Assembly: GCA_035347995.1 (NCBI GenBank) | Contig: DAOPQD010000017.1 | Location: forward strand, 1 to 49,055 | DNA: 49,055 nucleotides | Source: JAAZNO01 sp012798275 | GTDB lineage: Bacteria; Chloroflexota; Anaerolineae; B4-G1; SLSP01 | Direction: 5' to 3' | Part shown: positions 1 through 7,391 of the stretch, one piece after another | Layout: each line of letters starts with the position of its first letter | Position numbering within the stretch: the first letter of the stretch is position 1 | Notes under the pieces: generated by a model | Told to the model about the DNA's origin: nothing | The model's input: only the letters and a program-made list of their open reading frames with translations | Database searches by the model: none | Position numbers and translations under genes: made by a program

Positions 1-68
1 ACCAGGAATTTCAATTTCTGATTCGTGAAATTCGTGTTCATTCGGGGCCATTTTCCGAGGAGGTATTG

Positions 69-1136
69 ATGAAAGGTCTCATTCTCAGCGGCGGCAAAGG
101 CACGCGCCTGTACCCGCTCACCTTCACCAGCGCCAAACAATTGATCCCGGTAGCTAACAAGCCCATTCTCTTTCGCGTGATCGAAGCCATCCGTGACGCG
201 GGAGTGACCGAAATCGGCATTGTGGTGGGCGACACCGCGGCGGAAATCAAACAAGCGATCCGACGGGGCAACAAATGGGGCGTCGAAATCACCTACATCC
301 AGCAGGAAGCTCCTTTGGGGCTGGCTCACGCCGTCAAAATCAGCCAGGATTTCCTGGGGGATGACCGCTTCGTGATGTTCCTGGGGGATAACGTCATTCA
401 GGGAGGCATCTCCCCGCTGCTCCAGCAGTTCGCGGCTTCGGAATGGAACAGCCAGATCGTGCTCACCGAAGTGAGTCACCCTGAACGCTACGGCGTCGCC
501 GAACTCAATGAGGGGGGGCAGATCATCCGCCTCGTTGAGAAGCCCAAAGTCCCGCCCTCCAATCTGGCGCTCGTGGGAATTTACATGTTCGATCCTCACA
601 TCTTCGAGGCCGTGAACGCGATCAAACCGTCCTGGCGCGGCGAGTTGGAGATCACCGACGCCATCCAGTGGCTGGTCGAGCGGGGTTATCGCGTCTTCCC
701 CTACATTCACCGGGGGTGGTGGATTGATACGGGCGAGCCGGGCGAGATGCTCGAGGCCAACAGCCGTGTGCTGGAGGAAATCACGCCCGCCATCGAGGGG
801 TACGTGGACCGTGACTCCCAGGTGGATCACCGGGTGACGGTAGAGAAGGGCGCGGAGATCATCAACAGTGTCGTTCGCGGCCCCGCCATCATCGGGGAGA
901 ACACTCGCATCGTCAATTCCTATATCGGCCCCTTCACTGCCATCGGCCCCGAGTGTAGCATTCAAGATAGCGAGATCGAGCGTTCCATTGTGCTGGAGTA
1001 CAGCGTCATCGAATCGCTGCCAGCGCGCATTCAGGATAGCCTCATCGGACGGCACGTCAGCCTGCAGCGCTCGCCCATCCGCCCGAAGGCACTCAAACTC
1101 ACGTTGGGGGATTACAGCCAGGCAGGGCTGCTGTAA
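69..1136 (+). CDS. rmlA: Glucose-1-phosphate thymidylyltransferase, long form
   Basis: Nucleotidyltransferase that couples glucose-1-phosphate to dTTP (or a related NTP) to give an NDP-glucose for deoxysugar and cell-surface glycan synthesis. The N-terminus has the family signature GGKGTRLYPLT with the activating Arg/Lys, followed by the Rossmann-like core to about residue 235. The last 120 residues look like a left-handed beta-helix with hexapeptide-type repeats, the arrangement of the long 'archaeal-type' RmlA proteins (about 355 residues) rather than the 290-residue enterobacterial form. ATG at 69 is chosen because AGGAGG lies five bases before it; a TTG one codon upstream is unlikely. It stands alone here and ends in a strong terminator. 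The exact nucleotide and sugar cannot be settled from sequence. Confidence 0.9.
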   Translation: MKGLILSGGKGTRLYPLTFTSAKQLIPVANKPILFRVIEAIRDAGVTEIGIVVGDTAAEIKQAIRRGNKWGVEITYIQQEAPLGLAHAVKISQDFLGDDRFVMFLGDNVIQGGISPLLQQFAASEWNSQIVLTEVSHPERYGVAELNEGGQIIRLVEKPKVPPSNLALVGIYMFDPHIFEAVNAIKPSWRGELEITDAIQWLVERGYRVFPYIHRGWWIDTGEPGEMLEANSRVLEEITPAIEGYVDRDSQVDHRVTVEKGAEIINSVVRGPAIIGENTRIVNSYIGPFTAIGPECSIQDSEIERSIVLEYSVIESLPARIQDSLIGRHVSLQRSPIRPKALKLTLGDYSQAGLL

Positions 1137-1154
1137 ATCAAAGGAGCACATCGG

Positions 1155-1194
1155 CAACGGCGGGGTCGAGTCTTCGATCCCGCCGTTGTTTTGT
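1155..1194 (+). terminator. Rho-independent terminator after rmlA
   Basis: A 15-bp perfect stem (arms 1155-1169 and 1174-1188, loop of four bases) is followed by TTTT. It sits 18 bases after the stop codon. Confidence 0.85.
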
Positions 1195-1393
1195 GCCCCG
1201 CAAGGGCCCGGAAGCCGCGAAGTTCTTATCATTTTCTAAACCTGGACTAATGAAATTCTAATCTTTCTTGCATACAATCAGGGCGAAAAAGGCGGAAGAG
1301 CCGCGAAGGCGGACTCTCGCAAAAGTAACTCACTCGATTGCAAAGTCAGTCCATGCTTAGAAAAATATCACATCACAATCAGGAGGTGACAAA
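1195..1393 (+). other. Intergenic region before the hsp20 cluster
   Basis: AT-rich for this window. It must hold the hsp20 promoter, but I see no confident -35/-10 pair and no CIRCE inverted repeat (TTAGCACTC-N9-GAGTGCTAA), so HrcA control is not supported. A strong ribosome-binding site, AGGAGGTGA, ends it. Confidence 0.4.
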
Positions 1394-1840
1394 ATGTTAC
1401 AGCGTCAGTTCAGAGGAATGAGCCCAATGTGGCGTGAGATGGAACAGTTGCGACGGGAGATGGATCGCCTGTGGGGTGAGTTGGCTGCCCCGTTTGAAGC
1501 GCCGGCCCTCCGCGGCTATCCCGCCATGAACGTCTGGATGAACGAGAACGGCGCGGTCGTGACCACGGAACTGCCGGGGGTCCTCTCGGACAACCTGGAC
1601 ATCAATGTGGCGGACAACACTCTGACCGTCAGCGGCAGCCGCAAGCCGGAAGAGCTGGAAGAGGGGGCGACCTATCATCGGCGCGAACGCGCTTACGGTA
1701 CCTTCACCCGCAGCTTCCAACTGCCCTTCAAGGTGGATCCTCAAAAGGTGGAAGCGTCGCTCAACAACGGCATTTTGACGATCACGCTGCCGCGCGCCGA
1801 AGAGGACAAGCCGAAGAAGATCGCCGTGCGGGTCAGCTGA
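1394..1840 (+). CDS. Hsp20/alpha-crystallin small heat-shock protein 1
   Basis: ATP-independent chaperone that binds partly unfolded proteins as large oligomers in the cytoplasm. The 148-residue protein has a short N-terminal arm rich in Met, Arg and Glu, an alpha-crystallin domain of about 90 residues from roughly residue 40 (motifs ELPGV and VSGSRKPEE), and the typical end NGILTITLPRAEE followed by a short tail. The start is fixed by AGGAGGTGACAAA directly before ATG. First of three tandem hsp20 genes in the same direction; 49 bases separate it from the second. The three proteins differ clearly from each other, so they are not a recent duplication. Confidence 0.93.
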   Translation: MLQRQFRGMSPMWREMEQLRREMDRLWGELAAPFEAPALRGYPAMNVWMNENGAVVTTELPGVLSDNLDINVADNTLTVSGSRKPEELEEGATYHRRERAYGTFTRSFQLPFKVDPQKVEASLNNGILTITLPRAEEDKPKKIAVRVS

Positions 1841-1889
1841 GGTCGCTGCCCGCCATATCATGCAATCCCTAGATTAACGGAGGTGCACC

Positions 1890-2303
1890 ATGGCTGAGGA
1901 AACCAAAGAACTGCAAATGGAGCAGGCTAAAAAGCAAGAACTGTTGGAAGGCGATGCCGAGCGGACGCGCTCACGGCTGGTGTTTGTGCCCCGCGTAGAC
2001 ATTTACGAAGGGAACGACGCGATTGTGGTGCTGGCGGACATGCCGGGCGTCGCGCCGGAAGCGGTGGACATTACGCTGGAAAGCAATGTGTTGAACATCA
2101 ACGGCTACGTGACGCCGCAGTACCCGGAGGGCTACAGCCTGGCGTGGGCCGAGTATCGCATCGGCGATTATCAGCGCAGTTTCACCCTTTCGGAGGAAAT
2201 TGATCAGGAGCGGATCGAGGCGACGGTAAAGGATGGCGTCCTGCGGCTGGTGCTGCCCAAGGCCACGCCCGCCACTCGCAAGATCGCTATCAAGGGCGCC
2301 TGA
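1890..2303 (+). CDS. Hsp20/alpha-crystallin small heat-shock protein 2
   Basis: Second small heat-shock protein, 137 residues. The N-terminal arm is charged (Glu, Lys and Gln) and lacks the aromatic residues of its neighbours, which may change its oligomer size. The alpha-crystallin domain runs from about residue 35, with ADMPGVAPEAVDITLE and the closing segment DGVLRLVLPKA. The start is supported by CGGAGGTGCACC before ATG. The C-terminal IxI-like element is IAIKGA. Likely expressed with its neighbours; a GC-rich hairpin follows it. Confidence 0.92.
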   Translation: MAEETKELQMEQAKKQELLEGDAERTRSRLVFVPRVDIYEGNDAIVVLADMPGVAPEAVDITLESNVLNINGYVTPQYPEGYSLAWAEYRIGDYQRSFTLSEEIDQERIEATVKDGVLRLVLPKATPATRKIAIKGA

Positions 2304-2313
2304 TGGCGCTCTC

Positions 2314-2335
2314 GCAGAGGCGTGGACGCCTCTGC
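2314..2335 (+). terminator. Hairpin between hsp20 genes 2 and 3
   Basis: Nine-bp perfect stem GCAGAGGCG / CGCCTCTGC with a four-base loop. No T-tract follows, so it may stabilise or process the mRNA rather than end it. Confidence 0.45.
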
Positions 2336-2420
2336 TCTGATGACAAGCGGCCGGATGCTCTCTTGACGACTTGAGTGTCGCTGATTCAGGACTATCAAAG
2401 CGTTAAAGGAGGTGAAGGAT

Positions 2421-2918
2421 ATGTCAATCTTAGAGCGCAATTTCTGGAAGCGGGAACGCCGCCCGCGGCGCGAGGCAGAATCTACGGCCCTGGCCTCGCC
2501 GCTTGAGGAGCCGGAGCGCCTGTTCGAGGACTTCTTCAACAACTTCTGGCTGGCGCCTTTCAGCCCGTTCGAGATGACATGGGGCGAATTCACCCCGCAG
2601 GTAGATGTCATTGAGAAGGAAAAAGAGATTCTGGTGAAGGCGGAACTGCCCGGTATGAGCGAGAAAGACGTTCAGGTATCGCTCGCGCAGGACGCGCTCA
2701 CCATCAGCGGCGAGAAGAAGACTGAAGAGGAACATCGCAGCGGCAACGTCTATCGCATGGAACGCAGCTACGGCGCCTTCAGCCGCACCATCCCGCTGCC
2801 GGTAGACGTGGACATCGAGAATGCAGATGCGACTTTCAAGAATGGCGTGCTCACCATCACTCTGCCCAAGGTTGCCGCCGCGAGAGAGAGCCGCAAAATC
2901 AAGATCAAGGCTCAGTGA
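2421..2918 (+). CDS. Hsp20/alpha-crystallin small heat-shock protein 3
   Basis: Third small heat-shock protein, 165 residues from the chosen start. The N-terminal arm is Arg-rich, then carries a hydrophobic aromatic patch (FEDFFNNFWLAPFSPF) typical of arms that drive oligomer formation. The alpha-crystallin domain follows (AELPGMSEKDVQVSL, ISGEKK, NGVLTITLPKV) with the tail KIKIKAQ containing an IxI-type motif. A GTG nine bases upstream overlaps the ribosome-binding site, so ATG after AAAGGAGGTGAAGGAT is preferred. Of the three it is closest to the classic class A bacterial Hsp20. It ends the cluster at a strong terminator. Confidence 0.92.
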   Translation: MSILERNFWKRERRPRREAESTALASPLEEPERLFEDFFNNFWLAPFSPFEMTWGEFTPQVDVIEKEKEILVKAELPGMSEKDVQVSLAQDALTISGEKKTEEEHRSGNVYRMERSYGAFSRTIPLPVDVDIENADATFKNGVLTITLPKVAAARESRKIKIKAQ

Positions 2919-2939
2919 TCTGCCTGAGCCTCACGCAAG

Positions 2940-2980
2940 AAGGGGCGAAGGAGTGGCCTGCCACTCTCTCGCCCCTTTTG
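2940..2980 (+). terminator. Rho-independent terminator after the hsp20 cluster
   Basis: Long stem AAGGGGCGA...GAGTGG / CCACTC..TCGCCCCTTTT with a CCTG-type loop and a TTTT run on the plus strand. It lies between the converging hsp20 and ABC-exporter units and may serve both directions. Confidence 0.88.
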
Positions 2981-3016
2981 CATTCCAAATTGGAGCTCCA
3001 GTCGGGAAGCCCGGCC

Positions 3017-3211
3017 TCACTGCTGCTGATGCCGCAGGCCGCGCTCCAGTCCCCATCCCGCGCCAGCGGCCAGCAGCGCCAGCGCCAGCGCGGTCGGCCA
3101 TTCTCCACTGAACAGCGCCCCCAGGGCGCCCAGGGCCGCTGCCACCGTCAACGCGCCGAGTCCCAATTTCCAGGCCAGGGAAAAGCTGAACTTCCACATG
3201 GGACGCCTCAT
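3017..3211 (-). CDS. Small two-helix membrane protein
   Basis: A 64-residue protein beginning MRRPMWKFSFSLAWKLG, with two hydrophobic segments (about residues 14-33 and 37-54) and a basic C-terminus. I do not recognise a family. It starts four bases after the stop of the ABC permease and has the same strand and base composition, so it is probably the last gene of that operon. An alternative start is Met5. Reality as a gene is supported by coupling and membrane character only. Confidence 0.55.
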   Translation of the reverse strand: MRRPMWKFSFSLAWKLGLGALTVAAALGALGALFSGEWPTALALALLAAGAGWGLERGLRHQQQ

Positions 3212-3215
3212 TCCC

Positions 3216-4427
3216 TCATTCGTAGTGCTGGAAGCGCAAGGTCCCCACCAGCGCGAAGACCAGGGCGAAGCCCAGCAGGACGCCCACGTAGGGCAGCACG
3301 CGCTCCACATCCGCGCCGCGCGCGAGCAAGTCCGTGTACGCGCGCATCGCCCACGTGGAGGGCAAAATCTGCACCACTTGCCGGTAAAGCGGCGGCGTGA
3401 TCTCCATCGGATACCAGGCGCCGCCCAACGCCGCCATGCCCATCGAAAGTCCCACTACCACGCTATTCGCCTGGCCCCGCGTTTTGACCACGGTCGCGAG
3501 CAGGATCCCCAGCGAGACCATCGCCAGCGCAAAAGCGAACGAGACCAGCGCCACCGCCAGGGGGTCGCGCCCCCAGTTCACGCCGAAGAGCACCGCGCCG
3601 CCGACAAGTAAAATGGCCATCTGCAGCAGGCCCAGCAGCAGCCGTCCCAGCAGCTTCCCCATGAGCACCACGCCGCGCGAAGTCGGCGTCACCAGCATCC
3701 GGCGCAACGTCCCGCCGAGGCGCTCGTTCACCAGCACCTCCGCCGCGCCCAGCAGCGTGATCTGCACCCACGTGACCAGTTGTCCTGCCGAGGCCTGTTC
3801 GGCGCTCGAGGCCATGGCGTTCGCGTCATCGGCGAGGGTGACGCCCGCGGGCCAACGCACTGCCGCCACCGCCGGGGGTTGCTGCACTGCCGCGAGCGTG
3901 TCCTCCAGCACCTGGCGGAAGAAGGCCGTTTCCGCCGCCGGCGTGTCCACGACGCCAGCAGCGCGTGCCTGCTCCAATCCCTGCTGCGCCACGAGCGCCG
4001 CGCCGCCCACCCGTCCCTGCGCCGCGCGCACCGCCTGCTCCACGGCCAGGCTCGTGCTGTCGTCAGGGCGCGTGTGCAGGGTGAGCGTGACCGTGTCGCC
4101 GTTGAGGAGGGCCGCGGTGAAATAGGCGGGGATCTCCAGGCCGTAGCCCTCCTCTGGCAGCGCTTCGACCCGCTCCGGCTCCAGGTTGGTCTCCGACAGC
4201 GCCGCGAGGAAGGCTTCCACCAACGGGCCTTGATCTGCGGCCCGCACGTACAACGGAATGCGCAGCTCCTGCGGCGTCTCCTCGTCCCCCGGCATCATCC
4301 CCCCCAGGCCGGCGCCCACCGCCGCCGTGAAGAGCAACGGCAGCACTAAAAAGAAAACCAACGCGATGGGGCTCGTAAACTCCATCCGAAATTCGTTGCG
4401 GATCAGGGCACGTAAGCGTTGTATCAT
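3216..4427 (-). CDS. ABC-2 type exporter permease (second subunit)
   Basis: Membrane subunit of an ABC-2 exporter, 403 residues. It has the type V layout: one N-terminal transmembrane helix (about 20-42), a large extracytoplasmic domain of about 170 residues, then five helices ending near the C-terminus. The segment LGGTLRRMLVTPTSRGVVLMG is the conserved cytoplasmic coupling region before helix 2. ATG at 4427 is chosen since GGAGGGAAC precedes it; a longer upstream reading frame has no ribosome-binding site. It lies 46 bases after the first permease, and both presumably pair with the ATPase upstream. Substrate unknown: drug or lipid-linked compounds are usual for this family. Confidence 0.88.
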   Translation of the reverse strand: MIQRLRALIRNEFRMEFTSPIALVFFLVLPLLFTAAVGAGLGGMMPGDEETPQELRIPLYVRAADQGPLVEAFLAALSETNLEPERVEALPEEGYGLEIPAYFTAALLNGDTVTLTLHTRPDDSTSLAVEQAVRAAQGRVGGAALVAQQGLEQARAAGVVDTPAAETAFFRQVLEDTLAAVQQPPAVAAVRWPAGVTLADDANAMASSAEQASAGQLVTWVQITLLGAAEVLVNERLGGTLRRMLVTPTSRGVVLMGKLLGRLLLGLLQMAILLVGGAVLFGVNWGRDPLAVALVSFAFALAMVSLGILLATVVKTRGQANSVVVGLSMGMAALGGAWYPMEITPPLYRQVVQILPSTWAMRAYTDLLARGADVERVLPYVGVLLGFALVFALVGTLRFQHYE

Positions 4428-4473
4428 CGTTCCCTCCGAAGCTGGAAATCCCAGGCCAGAGCTGCCGGGCGGC

Positions 4474-5820
4474 TCATCTGAATTGCCGCCGGAAACCGAG
4501 CACGGCGAGCGAATAGTAGCAGGCGGTGAGCAGCAGTGCGCCGCCAAACAACGGCAGGACGTCCGCCAGCCCGTGGCCGCTTTGCAGTTTGGAGAAGATT
4601 TCGATGCCCCACGCCTGCGGGGTGATCAGGCTGAGCTGTTGTACCCACGTCGGCAAATTCGCGCGCGGGAAGAAGCTCCCCGACAGCGCTGAGCCGACGA
4701 GGGTGACGGCGCTGCCGATAGCGCTCGCCTGTCCCGCCGTCTGCGCCCACGCGGAGACGAGCGCTCCCACCCCCGAGGCGCAGGTCACCAGCACCAGGAG
4801 CGCCAACGGCACCAACAGCGGATGTCCCCAATGCGCGCCGACCAGGCTTGTCGCGCCCCAGAGGATCAGGACCTGCAACAATCCCGTCAACACGACGCCC
4901 GCCATCTTCCCCACCAGCACGCTGAGAGGGGAGGTGGGGGTGATGAGGAGTCGCGGCAACGTGCCCCACTCGCGTTCCGCCAGCAACGTCCGTCCGCCAG
5001 CAGTGACCGCAAACATCAGGAAGACGATGGAGAGGCTGGTGGCAGAATAATCCAGCCAGTTGAAGCCCCGTCCGCCCGGCGCGACGATTTGCAGGCGCAC
5101 CGGCAGCGCACTCATCTGGGGCTCCTCGACGGTCGCCGCGTCGAACGCGCCGGCCGACAGCCCTGCCCCCATGTCGGCGCCGCTCGCGATCTGGGCCGCG
5201 ACGAGGCGCGTCATGATCACCCGTATGCCCTGCGTCTGGAGGTTCATGATTTCGATGCCCTGCGTCACGACGCTCTTGACAATGGCCGTGCTGAGACGCC
5301 AGTCAGGGCTGGCGTAGAGCTCGACGGTCACGGGGGACGCGGCGTCTGAGGTTGGCGCCAGGGCAAAAATCCGCCCGAGCTCCATTTTCTGAGCGTCGGT
5401 CAACGCCTCGAATTGTGCTTCATCCATGGCTGTCAGATCGAGGCCGAGGGTTTGCTGCGCCTGTGCGGCCTGCGGGAAGGCCCGGTCGCTGAAATCCTCC
5501 GGGAGGATGACGAGCACGGCGACCTCGTCGCGTTCGACGCGCGCGCGGGCAGCGGCTTCATTGCTCACGGGCTCCAGGGCAATCAGGTCCTGCACTTCCT
5601 CGGAATCGAAAACATCCACCAGGGTTTGAGACAACGTGCCGCGATCCTGATTGAGCCACAGCACCGGCACATCGGAGAGCGTCCCGCCGCCACCGCCGCT
5701 GAATGCCGCGCCGATTGCCAGCGTCAGCACCAGCGGTGTCACCAGCATGGTCACCAGCATCCCCACATCGCGGAATGCCAGCCGGACTTCTTTCAATGCA
5801 AGCGTCCATAGTTTTTTCAT
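4474..5820 (-). CDS. ABC-2 type exporter permease (first subunit)
   Basis: 448-residue membrane subunit with the same layout as the next gene: helix near residues 18-40, a long extracytoplasmic region with DUF3352-like alternation of acidic helices, then five or six helices from about residue 255. The coupling segment EREWGTLPRLLITPTSP matches the one in its partner, so the two should form a heterodimer. The start is ATG after GAGGAACTTACA. It follows the ATPase gene by 123 bases, a gap that contains a run of octamer repeats. Confidence 0.88.
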   Translation of the reverse strand: MKKLWTLALKEVRLAFRDVGMLVTMLVTPLVLTLAIGAAFSGGGGGTLSDVPVLWLNQDRGTLSQTLVDVFDSEEVQDLIALEPVSNEAAARARVERDEVAVLVILPEDFSDRAFPQAAQAQQTLGLDLTAMDEAQFEALTDAQKMELGRIFALAPTSDAASPVTVELYASPDWRLSTAIVKSVVTQGIEIMNLQTQGIRVIMTRLVAAQIASGADMGAGLSAGAFDAATVEEPQMSALPVRLQIVAPGGRGFNWLDYSATSLSIVFLMFAVTAGGRTLLAEREWGTLPRLLITPTSPLSVLVGKMAGVVLTGLLQVLILWGATSLVGAHWGHPLLVPLALLVLVTCASGVGALVSAWAQTAGQASAIGSAVTLVGSALSGSFFPRANLPTWVQQLSLITPQAWGIEIFSKLQSGHGLADVLPLFGGALLLTACYYSLAVLGFRRQFR

Positions 5821-5891
5821 TGTAAGTTCCTCGAAAGTTGCGGATTGCAAGCTGAAAGCTGGAAAGTACACGTTGCGAGTTGACTCGTGAC

Positions 5892-5942
5892 TCGCCTTTT
5901 CGCTTTCTCGCCTTTTCGCCTTTTCGCCTGTTCGCTTTCTCG
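5892..5942 (-). repeat. Octamer tandem repeat between ATPase and permease genes
   Basis: Six head-to-tail 8-base units (on the plus strand TCGCCTTT, TCGCTTTC, TCGCCTTT, TCGCCTTT, TCGCCTGT, TCGCTTTC). Read on the minus strand they are NNNNGCGA units, the same phase and GCGA core as the octamer tract in the large intergenic repeat elsewhere in the window. Confidence 0.75.
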
Positions 5943-5943
5943 T

Positions 5944-6891
5944 TCAATCCCGCAGCGCCCGCCCGGTGAGATGCAGGAAGACGGTCTCCAGGTTCGGCTC
6001 GCGGATGTCTACCGTGCGGATGCTCAATCCCAGGCCTGCAGCCTGGTCCAAGGCGAGGGGGAGCGCCGCCTGCGCCGAGCGGACGTTGAGTGTCACCTCG
6101 CCATCGCTGGCGCTGGCCTGCAGCACCTCCTCCATGCCGCGCAGCGCTTCGACCAACGCCGCGCCGCCCTCTTCCTGATGCAGCTTGAGGACGAGCGTCT
6201 CGTGTTCGCCCACCTGCCGCGTCAATTCCTCCAGCGTCCCCAACGCGATGAGCTTGCCGTGATCTATGATGCCGATGCGATGGCTGAGCTCCTGAGCCTC
6301 TTCCATATAATGGGTGGTGTAGAGCACTGTCGTGCCGTTGACGTTCATCCTTTTGACATAATCCAGGATGTAGCGGCGGCTTTGCGGGTCAATGGCGACC
6401 GTCGGTTCATCCAGCATCACCAGGGGCGGGTTGCCGAGCAGGCCGATCGCCAGGTTGAGGCGGCGCTTCATGCCGCCGGAGAAAGTCTTGACGCGCGCCT
6501 TCGCCCGATCGGTGAGGTCCATCAGCGCCAGCTTCTCGGCGATTTCACGCTTGAGTTCCGCCCCGCCCAGGCCGCGCATTTCGCCCCAGAAGCGCAGATT
6601 CTCCTCGGCGGTGAGGTCGTAGTAGAGCGCCAGATCCTGTGGGGCGACGCCGATGCGCTCGCGCACTGCCATCGGCTCAGCTTGCACGTCGAAGCCGTCC
6701 ACGAGCACCCTGCCGGACGTCGGCGCCAGCAGCGTGCTGATCATCGAGATCGTCGTCGTCTTCCCCGCGCCGTTGGGACCGAGAAGGCTGAACATCTCCC
6801 CCGCATGGATCTCGAAAGACACATCGTCCACCGCATTCGGACCGGCGGGGGTATAGCGTTTCACCAGGTTTTTCACTTCGACCAGGGCCAT
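5944..6891 (-). CDS. ABC transporter ATP-binding protein (DrrA-like)
   Basis: Cytoplasmic ATPase that powers the two permeases downstream. 315 residues. Walker A GPNGAGKT at 38-45, Q-loop near 85, signature FSGGMKRR at 137-144, Walker B LVMLDEP at 157-163, H-loop in YTTHYMEE. The last 90 residues form the C-terminal domain usual for DrrA/CcmA-type exporters. Walker B is followed by TVAIDPQ rather than the usual T-x-G-L-D-P, a mild D-loop variation. ATG is preceded by AAAGGAG. The leader upstream is the conserved end of a large repeat (copy A), so expression may depend on it. Confidence 0.93.
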   Translation of the reverse strand: MALVEVKNLVKRYTPAGPNAVDDVSFEIHAGEMFSLLGPNGAGKTTTISMISTLLAPTSGRVLVDGFDVQAEPMAVRERIGVAPQDLALYYDLTAEENLRFWGEMRGLGGAELKREIAEKLALMDLTDRAKARVKTFSGGMKRRLNLAIGLLGNPPLVMLDEPTVAIDPQSRRYILDYVKRMNVNGTTVLYTTHYMEEAQELSHRIGIIDHGKLIALGTLEELTRQVGEHETLVLKLHQEEGGAALVEALRGMEEVLQASASDGEVTLNVRSAQAALPLALDQAAGLGLSIRTVDIREPNLETVFLHLTGRALRD

Positions 6892-6904
6892 GATTTGCTC
6901 CTTT

Positions 6905-7302
6905 GAAAATAGAGATCAGTGAGTCAGCAAGTCAGCGAATCAGCGAAAAAAATCACTTGCGTGACAAAGGTACCGCCACTGACTAAAAAACGCAAGATTC
7001 TCTGGCGATCCTTGAAGATTGAGAATCAACTTTTGCCCCTATCCCCTGGCTCCTTTCCCCCGCGTTGCGCGGGGGAAAGGAGAAACTTTTTTTGTGGGGT
7101 TTTGCAGGCGGGCGTAGCCCGCCTGCAAAACCCCCTTATTTTTTTCCCCCTCCCCGACGGCGTATGCGCCGTCGGGGAGGGGGCAGGGGGTGGGGCAAAA
7201 GCTACAGGCCACAAAGGTTCCTCTATCGCAGCTACCTGGCGCCAGGCTGAACAGTCACCGCATATTTTCATGCTTGGATGATGCGTGCCAGCACATGGCG
7301 TC
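6905..7302 (+). repeat. Three-hairpin intergenic repeat, copy A
   Basis: About 400 noncoding bases that recur near 32.2 and 47.2 kb. Order on the plus strand: GAAAATAGAGATCAGTGAG end; octamer tract (GTCAGCAA GTCAGCGA ATCAGCGA); ATCACTTGCG; GACTAAAAAACGCAAGAT; hairpin 1 (7050-7082, 15-bp perfect stem, 3-base loop); hairpin 2 (7096-7134, 18-bp perfect stem, loop GTA, then CTTATTTTTTT); hairpin 3 (7146-7183, 17-bp perfect stem, loop TATG); GGGGCAAAAGCTAC; end GCCAGCACATGG. No reading frame of note. The first end lies directly before the ribosome-binding site of the ABC ATPase. Confidence 0.9.
7096..7147 (+). terminator. Terminator-like hairpin 2 of repeat copy A
   Basis: Perfect 18-bp stem with a three-base loop followed by CTTATTTTTTT on the plus strand; it should stop plus-strand transcription efficiently. 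The same stem is unchanged in copies B and C. Confidence 0.75.
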
Positions 7303-7320
7303 TCTTTTGAAGATAAATAC

Positions 7321-7352
7321 GTGCCCATGTGCTCACATGAACACGTGGGCAC
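7321..7352 (-). terminator. Hairpin after the GNAT-membrane gene
   Basis: Eleven-bp stem GTGCCCATGTG / CACGTGGGCAC with one wobble pair and a ten-base loop. On the minus strand it is followed by GTATTTATC, so it is a plausible terminator for the gene ending at 7392. Confidence 0.5.
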
Positions 7353-7391
7353 CCGGACACCTGGACACGGCATTGTACACGGCGGGCCAAA

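Noticed and set aside
1260..1393. CIRCE or ROSE-type thermosensor before hsp20
   Set aside because: No inverted TTAGCACTC repeat, and the ribosome-binding site is not visibly paired with an upstream U(U/C)GCU-type sequence.
5887..6906. Plus-strand frame of about 340 codons opposite the ABC ATPase
   Set aside because: Covers the ATPase gene in antisense; begins in the octamer repeat and has no recognisable motif.
7050..7183. Three hairpins of repeat copy A as a tRNA-like or rRNA fragment
   Set aside because: No cloverleaf, no conserved TTCRA or anticodon arm, and the stems are long simple inverted repeats.
6905..7302. Large repeat as an insertion sequence
   Set aside because: No transposase frame, no terminal inverted repeats that I can align, and no clear target-site duplication. 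A MITE remains possible.
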